From NCBI GenBank assembly GCA_030062745.1, contig CP099849.1, positions 4,696,586 through 4,760,585 on the forward strand: a stretch of 64,000 bases of DNA, read 5' to 3'. The notes under the pieces were generated by a model. The model made no database searches. It was not told the DNA's origin and saw only the letters and a list, made by a program, of their open reading frames with translations. The stretch comes from Capitulum mitella. Its lineage: Eukaryota; Arthropoda; Thecostraca; Pollicipedomorpha; Pollicipedidae. This document shows, one piece after another, positions 11,880-23,681 of this stretch. How positions within the stretch are numbered: position 1 is the stretch's first letter; each line of letters opens with the position of its first letter. A program made the position numbers and the translations under genes.

Positions 11880-12042
11880 CAGGGGCGCAGTCAGGATTTT
11901 CTTAACTTAGAGGGGCGGAGCTAAGTATGAACTGAAATCACACGAAAACCGCCTGCCGGGAAGACGATGTGCAATGGTTTTCACAAAAAAATGCGGGCCT
12001 AAGGGGGAGGGCCGGGCCCCGGGCCCCCTGGCTGCGCATGTG
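11880..12042. mobile_element. hAT-type MITE with perfect 8-bp TSD
   Basis: A 163-bp element begins CAGGGGCGCAGTCAGG and ends in the inverted equivalent (read from the other strand, CACATGCGCAGCCAGG; 12 of 16 positions match). It is flanked by exact 8-bp direct repeats GTCCTAAC at 11872-11879 and 12043-12050. An 8-bp duplication with CAGGGG-type termini is diagnostic of the hAT superfamily. It is far too short to encode a transposase and therefore non-autonomous. The intact duplication suggests it is younger than most elements here. Confidence 0.88.
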
Positions 12043-12050
12043 GTCCTAAC

Positions 12051-13435
12051 ACACTGACAAAGAAACAAACAATAATTCTTCTCGGTTTTAATGCATATCT
12101 TTTTTGCCTTATGCGTTTCAGCGGCGTTTTATTTAATATGCTTTTGTGTGATGTGGTGTCCTGAAAGAACTGTGCTCGCACGGATGGACACTAAATGAAT
12201 AAACTGAACTAAACTAAACCAAATCATCTGGTTCTCCCGTGTTCAGGGTTAGTGGCGGTTGGGAGGAAAAGTTACTGGACAGGGGTGTAGTTTCCTATCT
12301 CTTTGTGGGCGCCCCAGCACCCACAAAGTGGAAATGGCACCCACAATACGACTTGGGTACCCACTATTTAAAGTATGTTTAAATATTCAAATATAGGTAT
12401 ATTTTCAGGCCTATGACGTTAGCCATCTAAAATCAGCTTTACCAGTAATAATCAGAATTTATTTATTCCATTGTCACCCACCAACTGCTTTTCCCTACCA
12501 CCCTCCAAGTAAAACTGTGTCAAGGTGGGTCCTGGAGCAAGGTCCTCCATTAAGAGGAGTACATCTACTCAAAGCGTGATTTTTAACTGTACACGTGCGA
12601 CTGAAGAGGACATATTTATGCATCGAAACGTAGGTACCATTTATTCTTGCCAATCTCTCTCGTTGGTTCATATTTTACTGGGATAAGTATGCTGGCTGTC
12701 GGCCCAAGTTTTATCTATTCACCCAGTCTCTTATCACCACTGAAATCATCAATAAAACGTATTAGAACGTGTGCATCGTTAGCCTCAGCGTTGTCAAAGC
12801 TGACAGCAGCTGACGAACACCGAAATTATGAAGGCGACCTCATGTATTCGACAAGTACCGCTGCAGTTCCATGAGTTTCCCCCGCAAGTATGCATAATGT
12901 GAATGGGGGGACGAAATGAGTTGTTGCTGTTCTGCAAAAACAATCGTCGCTGTCGTTTATAATTGCGTCTGTTGCAGCAAGACAGAATGTTGGGTAAGCG
13001 TCAGATGCGTTCAAGATTTACTGACGTATTTATTTTCTGCTCGCTGTTTGGTTCCTTTTTCTAATAGTGTTATTGTATTTCGGTACGATAACACTATCGA
13101 TAAATACAATAACTAAAATGTGTGAAATATTTGTCTAAAGTGACCAAAATGCACATTCAATTCACATGATAATTCATAACTAATCTTAAATATTCCCGGA
13201 GTGTGTTTCTGGGTACCGGATCACCAGGTATATTCTCTTTAAGGATGTCGCCGCCATACAGTCATCCACGATTTACGTCGTTATGCAATTTACCTACCAT
13301 TTTAAATTCATTTCTCTGAACTTTAGGCATAAAGGTCCGTCACGATCCCCTCCCCCCCCGGTACGTAATGTGTGGATATCCCCATATGCCTTTGGGCATC
13401 CACAGCCATTTTGCCAAAACCACACCCGTGTTAAC
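12051..13435. other. Non-coding, nothing recognised
   Basis: AT-rich DNA. Short open frames near 12647-13116 have no recognisable domain or codon bias. A small inverted repeat (CTTTGTGGG / CCCACAAAG) lies at about 12301-12328. Confidence 0.4.
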
Positions 13436-13489
13436 TTTCACGTCGCTCGCGACGGTTGTATCCATACAACCGTTGCGAGCGACGTGAAA
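13436..13489. repeat. Near-perfect 26-bp hairpin, 2-nt spacer
   Basis: Arm 13436-13461 and arm 13464-13489 are reverse complements with one mismatch, separated only by CC. The arm starts TTTCACGTCGCTCGC and ends GGTTGTAT. It could be the fused ends of a palindromic transposon, a small hairpin RNA source, or a recent inversion-duplication. I see no coding context. Confidence 0.9.
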
Positions 13490-14199
13490 AGACGTGATGT
13501 CCGATAATGTTAGACCCGGCTCAAGTCAAGTGAAGAAACAGCAGTGTAGGGGCATTCCACGTGAGATAGACCAGGAGCTAATACATTATAGTCTCGAAAT
13601 GTGGTGAAAATTTGTCTCGGGAGATAATCTTTGGCTAGGATGTCAGATTTTCATTTTTCAACTCAGTCTGATGAGCGGTTTTTCCGCTTGGGCAATTTGA
13701 AATTTTGAAATTTGATGGTTTTTGGCCCAAACCTTGGTGAAGCAATGTGTATTATTTCAGTGACCAGGGGTCACATTTTCAAAAACTGGATTCGTTGTGA
13801 TTTGTGGACAAAATACTGCGATGTTCTGTTGTTCACATTTTTCAAAATTCCCTGCGATTTCTATCCGGCCTTGAAACCCATTTTCAAGGACAATTTTTGA
13901 AGGTGTGGCCAATGATTCCGATTAAATATGTAGGCAGATAAAATGTCCAATTAAAGGTTCTGATTCGTTTGAAATCGAGAACCAGTTCCGCATTATATGG
14001 TTAACGTTGTACATACACGCATAATTCACGACATATTAACTTAAAAATATCCTTCTTGTACATAGTCGTCTGTTACCAGCGCAAAATGGTATCAAAATTA
14101 CAGGTATGAATGTTTTGTGGTATGCGTGTCCGTTTATCGCGTGATGTAGTTATGAATCAACACTGAATAGAAATGCACGTACAAGAAACTTCCGGTGTC
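13490..14199. other. Non-coding, nothing recognised
   Basis: AT-rich DNA of a style shared with the repeats nearby, but with no second copy that I could align in this window. Confidence 0.35.
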
Positions 14200-14745
14200 G
14201 TTCGCGACGGAATTCACCGTAGACTTGAAAAATATAAGTTTTCAGTCGATGCCGTCGCAGACGGGGCAGTGGGCCAGCGGTGAAGCCAGTCCAGTTGGCT
14301 TGAATACCAAAAATGGGCCGAGAAGGATGAAAATGAGAGTAGTTTATATGTTTGTCGCCATGTCATCACCAAAATATTCTTCACAGATTAATAGAATGAC
14401 TAATTTGCCTGGCACCGTAGCTTCAGACCGGCGGTCATTTGTTTCGAAAACACTGTAGGCAGCACAGATTGAGCTGTGAGCAACTTCTGACTCAGGATGG
14501 TGTCCAACATCTTCCACCTCATGCGAAAATACCTGACGTGGCCTTCTGGATCGTTTTTTAGGTTTCTCGCCTGGGAGGCCAATTTTCCATCCTCTTGCCG
14601 GCGATCGGTAACGGCGTTTTTGACGATGCTGATATGTTTGCACATAGCCTCGCAGGTTTTTCAGAACAGTAAAAACGGTGGCGCGCACTGCCGCCAAATC
14701 TTCGTCACCTTTACTCACATCTGTTTTACATGCTTGGGACAAATA
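14200..14745 (-). pseudogene. PIF/Harbinger transposase remnant
   Basis: Read on the minus strand, a short open frame at 14645-14400 encodes NDPEGHVRYFRMRWKMLD, ILSQ and later TAGLKLR. This pattern matches the start of the PIF/Harbinger DDE nuclease: a conserved 'FRM.-..FD.LL' helix, then 'I...-LAITLR'. An in-frame stop follows closely (near 14400), and the continuation lies in other frames. The catalytic acids could not be placed. This is a small, broken piece of a DNA transposon, and the family call rests on that one block. Confidence 0.5.
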
Positions 14746-14782
14746 TTAAATTTTGATCGGATCAGGCCAATGACCCATGTCA

Positions 14783-15328
14783 CAAGGTCGGCGCCACAGA
14801 TTTTTATTGTGGGGTAATACCAAGAGCTCAGCCCAGACAAGGAGCTCTTGAAGGAGGCCCTCCCACCTCAAAACTGGGTATCTCCCCGGATTTAGGCCAC
14901 TTCATTTTGCGATTTACGATCTTTACAATAAAAAAATTGTTGCTTATCTGGCAGAAATGACAATGAAATTATCAATCCCTTTACAGAAAAATTTCCCTTG
15001 TACATAACAAAACAGGCCGCCATAAAAGCGAACTTTTACGAAATATCCAGAGTTAAATTTCATCGGGCAAATGACGTGATAAAATTTTGTTTCACTTTGC
15101 GCCAGATTTCAGACCTCTATCGAAGTCGTGCTGATAATCATTTCGCAACAGCCAGTTTCGCTAAAATGACTAAGGTTCTAAAATGCTTCCATGTGTGAAA
15201 CAACTTTACAGTTATATTTCACCTCACGAGTTCTGACTATTGTGGGATACGGGTATAGCCAGTACCCCACAATCGAATGACTGTGGGGTACTGGTACCCC
15301 ACGTACCCGAAGATAGCGCCGCCCACGT
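14783..15328 (+). mobile_element. Family A (hAT-like) element, copy 1
   Basis: About 545 bp align end to end with the copy at 49936-50484. Landmarks in order are GGCGCCAC + ATTTTT, 'acctcaaa-ctgggta-tctccccg', 'ggccacttcattt-gcgatttacgatctttacaataaaaaa', 'tccagagttaaatttcatcgg', and a terminal hairpin followed by GCGCCGCCCAC. The ends are imperfect inverted repeats of the CA.GG.C.GCGCCAC type, resembling the hAT MITE at 11880. No transposase is inside. No target duplication could be read for this copy. Confidence 0.8.
15259..15294. repeat. Subterminal 13-bp hairpin of family A, copy 1
   Basis: The arms CCAGTACCCCACA and TGTGGGGTACTGG pair perfectly around a 10-nt loop. The same hairpin occurs at the same place in copy 2, so it is a feature of the element. 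Confidence 0.85.
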
Positions 15329-17515
15329 TGTGTCAGGTCAAAGGGAACCATGTCGAAAAGCCTATACTGCTACAAAATTAACAAATTGAAAGATATATCG
15401 GATTAAGTTTTGGCACATGGCTTGATCTTGCCAATGGTATTCAAACTTTTATCTTGAAATTTCTCGAAAATGTCAGATTAATAACCTGAAATCAATGAAA
15501 GTTTTAAACATTTTCGACAAATTTTGCTTTGTGTATTTTTCTCTTCTTTAAATTTGCATCCGAAGAATGTTGCAGCACAGTATCACGAGCATAAGTGGAA
15601 AACTTGGTTGACCTCAGTCAATGCAGTGGAGGTCAGGCCAAAATGAAAGCTATTTTCTGTTTTTCATCTCGTTTTTGAATTGACCGTAAGCATTTCCGGA
15701 CAACATTTTTAGTTGTATGACATGAATTGCCTTGTTCATCCCAGAAGTCCTGATGTGCACCACCTTCACACTCTTAAGGGGGTTAGGGCCACTTGAGGTT
15801 ATTCAAGTTTATCTCGATTCAAGGACCTATTTGAAAGTAAGAAAAAGTTTGGTTAGGAATTTGAGAACAGACGGGAATACTTTTTTCACATTCTGGCATA
15901 TCTCTGCATATAAATATGCAAATTAGGGGTGGTGGTCTGCGCTTCAAGACCCTTCATTGCAAATAATATATGTCAAATAAAGCGCAATCATGTCTTCTCG
16001 GAAATTATGTTCATAACTATGCTTTGTGGAACAAAGACGTCAGTATGTTCTTTGTCTCCTCCTATGCTATTGCGACTGGGCTGCCAGGGCGAGACAGCAA
16101 ACAAGCCTCGCCTGCTACTGCATGGCGCGGGCGGAGGAGCCCATTCTAAAACCACAAACCTTTATTTCCGTATGACAATGACATTTCTTAAGTATAACTG
16201 ACTTCCTTTCAGGGATTTCAGGGATTCCTTTCAGGGATGTAAGTTCTACTTGTACTTGACGTGGGCGCTATCCAACGGTGTTTTTTTTATTTTCTTCTAT
16301 GGCTTACGGTTCGCGAGTTGGAGGGGTTGGCTGTTCAGACACCCTCTGATACGGAGAAGATGGATCTGACCACTGGCACTGCACGAGTTACAAGAAAGAT
16401 ACAATCTTTCCAACTGGCCCAATCGATATTTTACAAATCTCGTACCACAGGGCAGAAGTAAACAAGCGAAAATGCCGGCAATGATCAGTTGCACGCAATC
16501 AGCTGACTGCACTTTCGGTCGAGTCCGTCAAGGTGTGACGTTGTCGAAATCTGGGTGGCGTCATTTCGTTCGTCCGTCGAGTCCGCGTCCGTCGAGTCCG
16601 TGACGGATTACCTCTCGGGTAAACTGAGTTTTAGCGCTTTATGGCCCACGCGACGCACTCGCCTGTGGATTATAATGTAGGCCAAACTACATTTTTGTAG
16701 CGGCCGACAAATGACGATAAGCATGATGAGATTACGAAAGGTATAGCGTCGAACGGAAGAAAGACAATAACCTCGGATGTTCAGAACCACTTTTCCCGGT
16801 CGTTCATACTACTTTTTGCCGGTCCAGTTCAGAGACCCCCGACAAGGACGTTTTCCGGTGAAGACACCGCTACTTTGATGTGCATTGTGTAACAATGAAA
16901 CCAGACATTGGAAACCTTTCTTGAATTAAAGCAAATCAGACTCCTTTCGAGTACATTCTGCCTGTTTAAGGTTTCAGTTGAAATCACTGGTCATACCTTC
17001 AAAATCTGACTTTGAAAAATAAGTTTCAATGTGAAATAAAAAGCCAACTATATTTTCTGAAATGCGGATAGCAGAAAAATGTAGTATTTTGCCTCCATCA
17101 CAACCATACCCAGTGTTGAAAAGTGTGACCATTAATTACTGAAATAATACGCATGATTTCACCCAGGGTTTGGCCAAAAGTAATCGGATTTCAAAATTTC
17201 TATCGCTTAAGCACAAAAACCGATCGTCAAACCGAGCTGAGCGGTGGAAATATGACATATCAAGCGCAGTTTACCCACCAGACAGAACTTCATGAAGGTT
17301 TGAGACTGTGGTATGTTAATTTTGGTAGGCGCCCGATCGATTTGTCCTGGAACGTCCCTGTAAGGTACGCTGTTGCCCGAATGTTGTCCTGAGTCCCGAG
17401 AGGCGAACGCCTCGGCCCATCGGTCTGTGTCGCCCTGTACCGCAGCCATGGCGAGCCGGAGAGCTCTGGCCAGGAAGCCATCCATGGAGCGGCGGGGCGC
17501 CCCACTCCCCTCCCC
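15329..17515. other. Non-coding, nothing recognised
   Basis: No coding sequence is supported. A 15-bp direct repeat (GTCCGTCGAGTCCGC theme) lies at about 16572-16605. Confidence 0.4.
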
Positions 17516-17519
17516 TTAA

Positions 17520-18734
17520 CCCTATTCCCGGCAGGGGGGGGCGGAATCCGCCCCCCCCTTGGGTTTTTTGCTTGCCAATTCCAGGCTTTTTAACGCAGCT
17601 TCACGAAACTTGGTGACTTTTCCTAGCTATTCCTTCTACGCGCCGTGACAAAATTTCGAAATTCTTTTTTGCTCAGGGGCGGAGCCAGGCAACGTTTTTG
17701 GGAGGCACCTCAGGTCATTTTTGGCCATGTTGAGGGTAAAAGGAAAATGTCTGCCAAAAACAGAGTTTTTAAGATAGAACTTAAAACTTTATATGAATGT
17801 ATAGCTAAATAATTGGGCAATGTGCATATGTAATTTTGTGTATCTGAGGTCACTTTACAAGGTCAGGTCAAGGTCAAAAGTCAAAATTTGTTTTTTCGCA
17901 ATAATTTCGGCGCCGTTTTTTCAAATGCCAAACCCGGAATATACATGACGTAGAAAGGTGCCCTCTACTTGTGTACCAAGTTTCAGCTTGATATCAGGTC
18001 GGGTCACGGAGCTATGACCTAAAATGTCAGTGCGCGTACCCTATATCGCAAAAGCCAAAAAATGAATTTTTTGGAATAGAGTGAATTTAATCGATTAAAA
18101 ACGTTTACAGATAATATTGAATGCACACGACATCATTCCAGGTGACCCCAAGGTCACTGGAGGTCATTTAAGGTCAAAGGTCACAAGTTGATCTGAAGAA
18201 CGTGTGACCATGACAGTTCCCCCTTTTTTCATGTCCCTGGCACCGCCTATGCTAACATTATACAAACATTGTAATGCGATTGGTACTTCTTTAGCATAAC
18301 ATGACTAGCAGAAGCTAAAAAAGTGTTTTGGCCTCTTTTGTTCATTCCGTTATTAGAAAACTAATCCCCCTATTTTTGAAACCCTGTGAACGCCCATGAA
18401 TTTTCTCAAAATTTCAAATTTGCATACCCATGGTAAAAGCCCTATCCATAATCTTTCGATTCATGCCAGTTTCATCGAAATCGGCCCATAAACAACGGAG
18501 TTATAAGAAGTCAAAAAGTACCCCCATTTTGACATTTTTGCCCCCCTGTATCCACAAATTTCAAAATTTTGAAAATTTCTTTTTTTAAAAATGTAGTTCA
18601 CGTGACGGCAAATCGATTGCCGTTTGTTGCGATGAAATCGGATAAGTAGTTCTCGAGATCTCAGGGGGGGGGGCCGAATCCGCCCCCCCCCCTGCCGGGA
18701 ATCGGCCATACCGTCTAGCCCTCCGGGAATAGGG
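17520..18734 (+). mobile_element. TTAA-B element, complete copy
   Basis: This 1215-bp non-autonomous piggyBac-type element is flanked by TTAA at 17516-17519 and 18735-18738. Both ends read CCCTATTCCCGG inward as perfect 12-bp inverted repeats, and TTAA plus CCC is the classic piggyBac signature. Just inside each end is a C/G-run block around GGAATCCGCC. The middle (about 17676-18250) has its own CAGGGGCGGAGCCAGG-type inverted ends, like an old hAT-like insertion that amplified with the outer element. It carries the AGGTCA clusters at 17849-17880 and 18141-18184. There is no transposase; mobilisation would have needed a piggyBac enzyme acting in trans. Confidence 0.9.
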
Positions 18735-18738
18735 TTAA

Positions 18739-20329
18739 GAGTCTTGGTGGGTGTGTAGGTGGGCGGTGGGTGATGGTGAGTAAGGGCGTCGAGCGAAAAC
18801 CCGGTACCTGCTGAAGGTGATGACCGAGCATGGGAGTAAGGTATGAGATTCTTTAATACCTTAGGTTTATATTGGTGCTTGGTTTGATTTTTACGGACGA
18901 CTTTTGTCCATGGCTGAAGGCGCCCTTTTTTAAGAGCGCACATGTGACATCGTGCGCTCTTGCGGTAGGATGTGGGCACACTTCTGTTAAAATGCGCCCT
19001 TGCTACGTCAAGAAAACGACCGTGATATAGTGCACCTGTAATATAATTAGTCTATATACAAAAATGGCGTCCCACTTTCCAGCACCTACGAATCAAAATG
19101 TCCTCGTAAGTCGTTTTGACACCCCTCGCAACATGCAGTTTAACGCCTCACGTGATTTCAGCGTTACTGCGATCAAGACTGGCGTTTTTCCTGCGAGAAT
19201 TGGGCGCCCTTTCGATGAGGTCTGGTGTCCCTACAGCATCGTCTTGGCGCACCTAAAAAAGAAAAACGCCCCCTCCGGTACAATCCTGCATCGGCCCCTG
19301 TCTACGTGTATTTCAAAACCGTTCACTTTTGGTAGAAAACAGCATCATTGGCGCGCATGATGCTGAAACTTTTAACCCATCGCATGAAAAAAAATCGGCA
19401 ACGGTTCTTTAAATCTGCGTTGGCAACGGATATTTTACATTGCTTGTGGGTAAACAAATGCGCCAAGCAATACCTTAAAATATACTAGGCAAGTAAAACT
19501 CGTTGACGGATGCTTCACGTGCACAGCTTATTCTGTTTTTCTTCAGATTTGGGGCGCCTCCAGATCTCAAGGCGAACACAAGTTAGCAGCGCACGTTGTG
19601 CACTATGAAGGGTCTTATTAGTTCATACATGTGTATTGCCCATATACATTGAGATGTCTGAAAATCATGGCGATGCCAATACAATTTTGGACCACTTGCA
19701 TTCATTTTAAGTTGGAACCATGATCTTATTGACAATCTTTTAGAAATGGAAGTCAGGAGTTCTGACTAATCCAGCCAGTTGTTTCCCTCCCAGCCGTTGG
19801 ATTTCTAACTATGCGTTCCCTTCTCTGTCCCAAAATCCAATGGTCGGATTTCGACAGCTAAAACGGCAATCGGCAGCCCGACCCATCCGGCCCAGATATC
19901 TTTTACTTGTTGACCTCAACGTCAAAAGCGACTTCGCAGATCAGGCCAAACCCCTAAAAATCATGGATGGTCATTTGCGAACAGCTTTTTAGACCCAGGT
20001 AGGGCGACATTGCTCCGAATTGGTTATATGAATTATCAGATAATCTCATTTTGCACGGAGGAAAACGTTTTTAAGTAACCGGAGGTCAGCCAAGGTCGCG
20101 AGGTGAAGTAACGTCACAGCCAAACCTTTCGTCTTTTACATGCTGTTAATGCAGAATTTCACGAGGACTTCAGAAATAAACTGTGGTTATCTGGATATGC
20201 AAAACTTCGGTCAGAAGACCCAGATTTATCTCAAATAAGAAGCTAAACCGACTTTGTGCAAAGTTAGCCACTATCCGACGATAACCTCGCCGAAGTCATC
20301 TCTTTGTTGTGTGACCTGGTTCTCAGACT
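18739..20329. other. Non-coding, nothing recognised
   Basis: No gene or matching repeat was identified. Short frames at 19064-19360 have no domain. Confidence 0.4.
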
Positions 20330-21440
20330 TTGGGTCCATGAGATCTCGAGAACTTCTCCGATTTGATCGAAACGAAAAGCAATCGATTCACCATGACGTA
20401 GACTACATTTCCACAAAAATACACTTCCTGAATCTTGTAAGGTGTGGATACAAGAAGCAAACAGTGCAGCAAAGGGGTTATCTGGCTATTTTTCACTTGT
20501 TATAACTTAGATGTTTTTGGACTGATTGTGATGCAATTGACATGAACCGAGATACTGGAGACCTACGCCAAACGATGGGGCTTTTCTCCACATTTCTGGG
20601 AAAATGTGGTGAATGTTGTTTTTAAGTAATAAATTGAACATAATGGCCTGAAGTATATTTTGAGTTTTTACTCATCATTCGGCACTTCAGAATTATATAT
20701 CATGTTACACTGTTCGTGAAATATTGGCATGGGCGGCGCTATGGGCATGAAAAAGGGGAAGCTGTCATGATCTCAGGTCTATTAGGTCACCTCACGACCT
20801 TCGACCTCACTTGATCCCATAGTCACCTGTAATGGCCTTGGGCTCATTTCATAGTGTTTGGAAACTTTTCCAAACATCCAAATCGCCTGTATTGCTTAAA
20901 CACTTGTTTATGGCCGTCCTAATCTCAGGGTTCGCGCACGGACGTTTTAGGTCATAGCTCCGTGATGCAACTTGATGTCAATTTGAAACTAAAAAGCAAG
21001 ACGAGAACACTGAGATGAGATGAGACGAGAACAGACGGGATGAGATGAGATGAGATGAGATGAGAATAATGCATACCTTACTTTTTCTTCAAAAAACAAA
21101 CGTCAGAAATATTTATAGAAGCCCAAATTTTGACTTTTGACCTTGACTCCACCTTGTCTAGTTAACTTACGTCAACAAAAACATTTCCATGTTTGTCCAT
21201 TTATTTCGCTATGCACTAACTCAGGATTTTAAACCATACCTTACAAAATGTATTTGTGGCCATCATTCTTCCTTTACCTTCAAAAGTGCCAAAAATGTCC
21301 TGAAGTGTCTCTCAAAAACGTAGCCTGAATCCAATAATTGGCCAATAATTGTCATAATACGTAGCAAGAATATCCGTGGAGATTTTCTGAAAACCGTTGA
21401 AATTGCAGGAAAAAAGACCCTTTGAAGTTTCCCTCCCTCC
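20330..21440 (-). mobile_element. TTAA-B element, reversed and decayed copy
   Basis: This matches the reverse complement of 17520-18734 over nearly its whole length. Landmarks are GAGATCTCGAGAACTTCTCCG at 20341 (matching the right part), GGGCGGCGCTATGGGCATGAAAAAGG near 20731 (the inner end), 'ttttaggtcatagctccgtga' near 20945, and 'ttgacttttgaccttgac' near 21130. No TTAA termini survive. A (GATGA)n expansion sits inside. It is the most diverged of the four copies. Confidence 0.72.
21010..21066. repeat. (GATGA)n microsatellite
   Basis: An imperfect pentanucleotide array that has expanded within the TTAA-B copy. Confidence 0.85.
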
Positions 21441-21997
21441 ATACAGGAATACCATTAAAAGCATTTTAAACTGCGCCCATGATTCAGCTTAGGGCGTTAT
21501 GCAGCCTAATGAAAATCTGGTACACATTTTTTTATTTTTTTGTGAAAATGTGGCTTTGTTGTTCACTTACGATTAAGGAAAATTTGGGACTGCTGGTGTT
21601 TTCGTTCGGAAGTTATGCCGGAAAACCAAGATAGAGAAAATCATTCAGAGGAACTCGCTCTTTGATGTCAATGAAAACTTATAGGGCAATGAAAATTGTC
21701 TTATTCGTATAATTTCCAATCTACCATGAGCCTTTACTAAACATTGACTTAAACTTTTATCAGATATGAATGACTGCAACTGCCGTCTCTCTGCCTAGTC
21801 TATCGCCGTAGCTGAACAGATCTTCTTTCGACAGCTGAGCTCGTACTGGAACGACTCATTGTTTCTTACCATATATCTAAAAAAGTAAACACGAAAGTGG
21901 TTATGAACATTAAATAAGAGGATAAACGCAAATATGTAAAACTTTCATATAGATATACATATATACCTTTATAACTATATAACTATTAATACAATGC

Positions 21998-23276
21998 TTC
22001 GCTCATCGCTCAACCGGCACCCTGACGCGAGCAGCCGGAACCCGTGGGAGGGGCTGCTTCGACGCCCCTTCTGTCTCGCGAACGGAACGTCTGATAAAAC
22101 TGGAACTTACGAGTATTGACGGAAAGCTTGCCATGAAACACTCACAATTGTTAGAAAATTTTAAAAAATAATGCAATTTTTCGGCCAATATATATAAAAC
22201 AGGACTTTCTAGGAAGAGCCTTTGCTACGCCCTGTTATAAGACTAGAGTAATTCTAAGCATGCCAAAAGAAAACTCATAAAATGCTATTACACGCATGTA
22301 ATGATGTATCAGGTGACCTGATATAATGCCACTTTTGATTTCGCTATATTCCTTAGGTTTTTTGGACGTCATCGGTGAGTTTTTGTCCATGCATACTTCC
22401 AAAACCGTAGAAATGATTTGTACGAACAGTTATTAAATACCGACTAACTAGAACACCAAGAATCCGACGTGGCCTTACCTGACCTTATGACCTGACCTAA
22501 CATTGGGCCGTTTTATTTGCCTTATTTCGCGTTTTGTCGAGGATCAATAACAATGAAAACAAAAGGACAAAGAGTGCCTTCGAACTGAAATTCCTTGGGT
22601 TCCACAACCGCTATGTGAGGCCGCATAACTCAAATCACATAAGATCATTTCGCTACTGGAAGTGTCTTGGTCCAATGTGAACTGCAAAATTTACTTCAGT
22701 GCTATTTTTACTTCAAGAATCATTAAAATGAGGTTTAAAATCCTTTTTTCTTTTTGCTAGTTCGCCCAAAATGTGGCTTGACCTGACCTCACGAACATTC
22801 CTGAGCGTCAACATTATTTGTCGTGTTTAATGACTTCTTTGGCCCGGGGATGCATTTTACGCACCAACGAACCAAAGAAAAACGCTCAGAACCGTAAGAA
22901 ATAGGTAACAGGACAGAAACTGAGCTGACCTTGGGCCACTGACATTGACCTTGACAGCAAATTCCGGACCGCACAATTCTTAAGAATTTCCTGAACTACA
23001 ATCCCTGTAAGTTTTGGATCAATCGATAGGACATCGTGGTTCGCAGAAGACTTAGAAATATCAGAGGTTGACCTCTTTCGCGTGACCTAGATCAGTGACT
23101 TGACGCTACCGGAATTCGAGAATTCTGTTCTGCAGGACATGCGCAAGGGATGTAAGAAAAGACACTGAAAATTTCAACGCGCTGTGCTCGCCATTTTTTT
23201 TTTAGGGGGAGGGGGTTACCACTTCAACTTCTTGGGGGAGGAGTCGAAACGCCTACCCGCTCCCGTTGAGCGAGGG
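21998..23276 (+). mobile_element. Family D element, copy 1
   Basis: Aligns over about 1.2 kb with 58960-60630. Shared blocks include 'acttccaaaac-gtagaaatgattt', 'gacctgacctaacatt-', 'acaaaaggacaaagagt', 'tgaccttgacagcaaattc' and 'gcaagggatgtaagaa'. The ends look like inverted repeats: TCGCTCAAC and GCTTCGACGCCCC on the left, with the same motifs inverted on the right. No TTAA flank was seen, so the superfamily is open. It is rich in TGACCT/AGGTCA. Confidence 0.75.
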
Positions 23277-23277
23277 A

Positions 23278-23318
23278 TATAAAAGGCAAGCGCACTGCTG
23301 ATATCTTCTTTCAGATGA
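23278..23318 (+). promoter_or_regulatory. TATA-box core promoter-like sequence
   Basis: TATAAAAGG at 23278-23286 is followed about 27 bp downstream by an initiator-like TTTCAGATG. It sits at the right edge of the family D copy. No coding sequence follows in good context, so this may be chance. Confidence 0.3.
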
Positions 23319-23681
23319 CTGGCAGCCATCGAAAACGCCTGCAGCGGTAGATATGCATAAATGTACATCCACGGTTTCTAATTGCCGGAATTACCAACAA
23401 TCACTGGTGCAGCCAAAGGGGGACCCGGGGGCCCGCTTCCCAGCCCCCCCCCCCCCCTCCTTAGGCTTGCATTTTTTGCGAAAACCATTGCACATCGTCT
23501 TCCAAGCAGGCGGTTTTCGTATGATTTCAGTTCACACTGGGCTCTGGGCCCCCCTCCCCCTTGAGAGGATGCTGGATGCAACCCTGCCATCAGTTTATGT
23601 GAAGCACCAAAACACCATAAATATAAAAGAAGGCGCCTTATACAGATATCTATCACGTTTTCAGAGATACTGGACTTTTAA

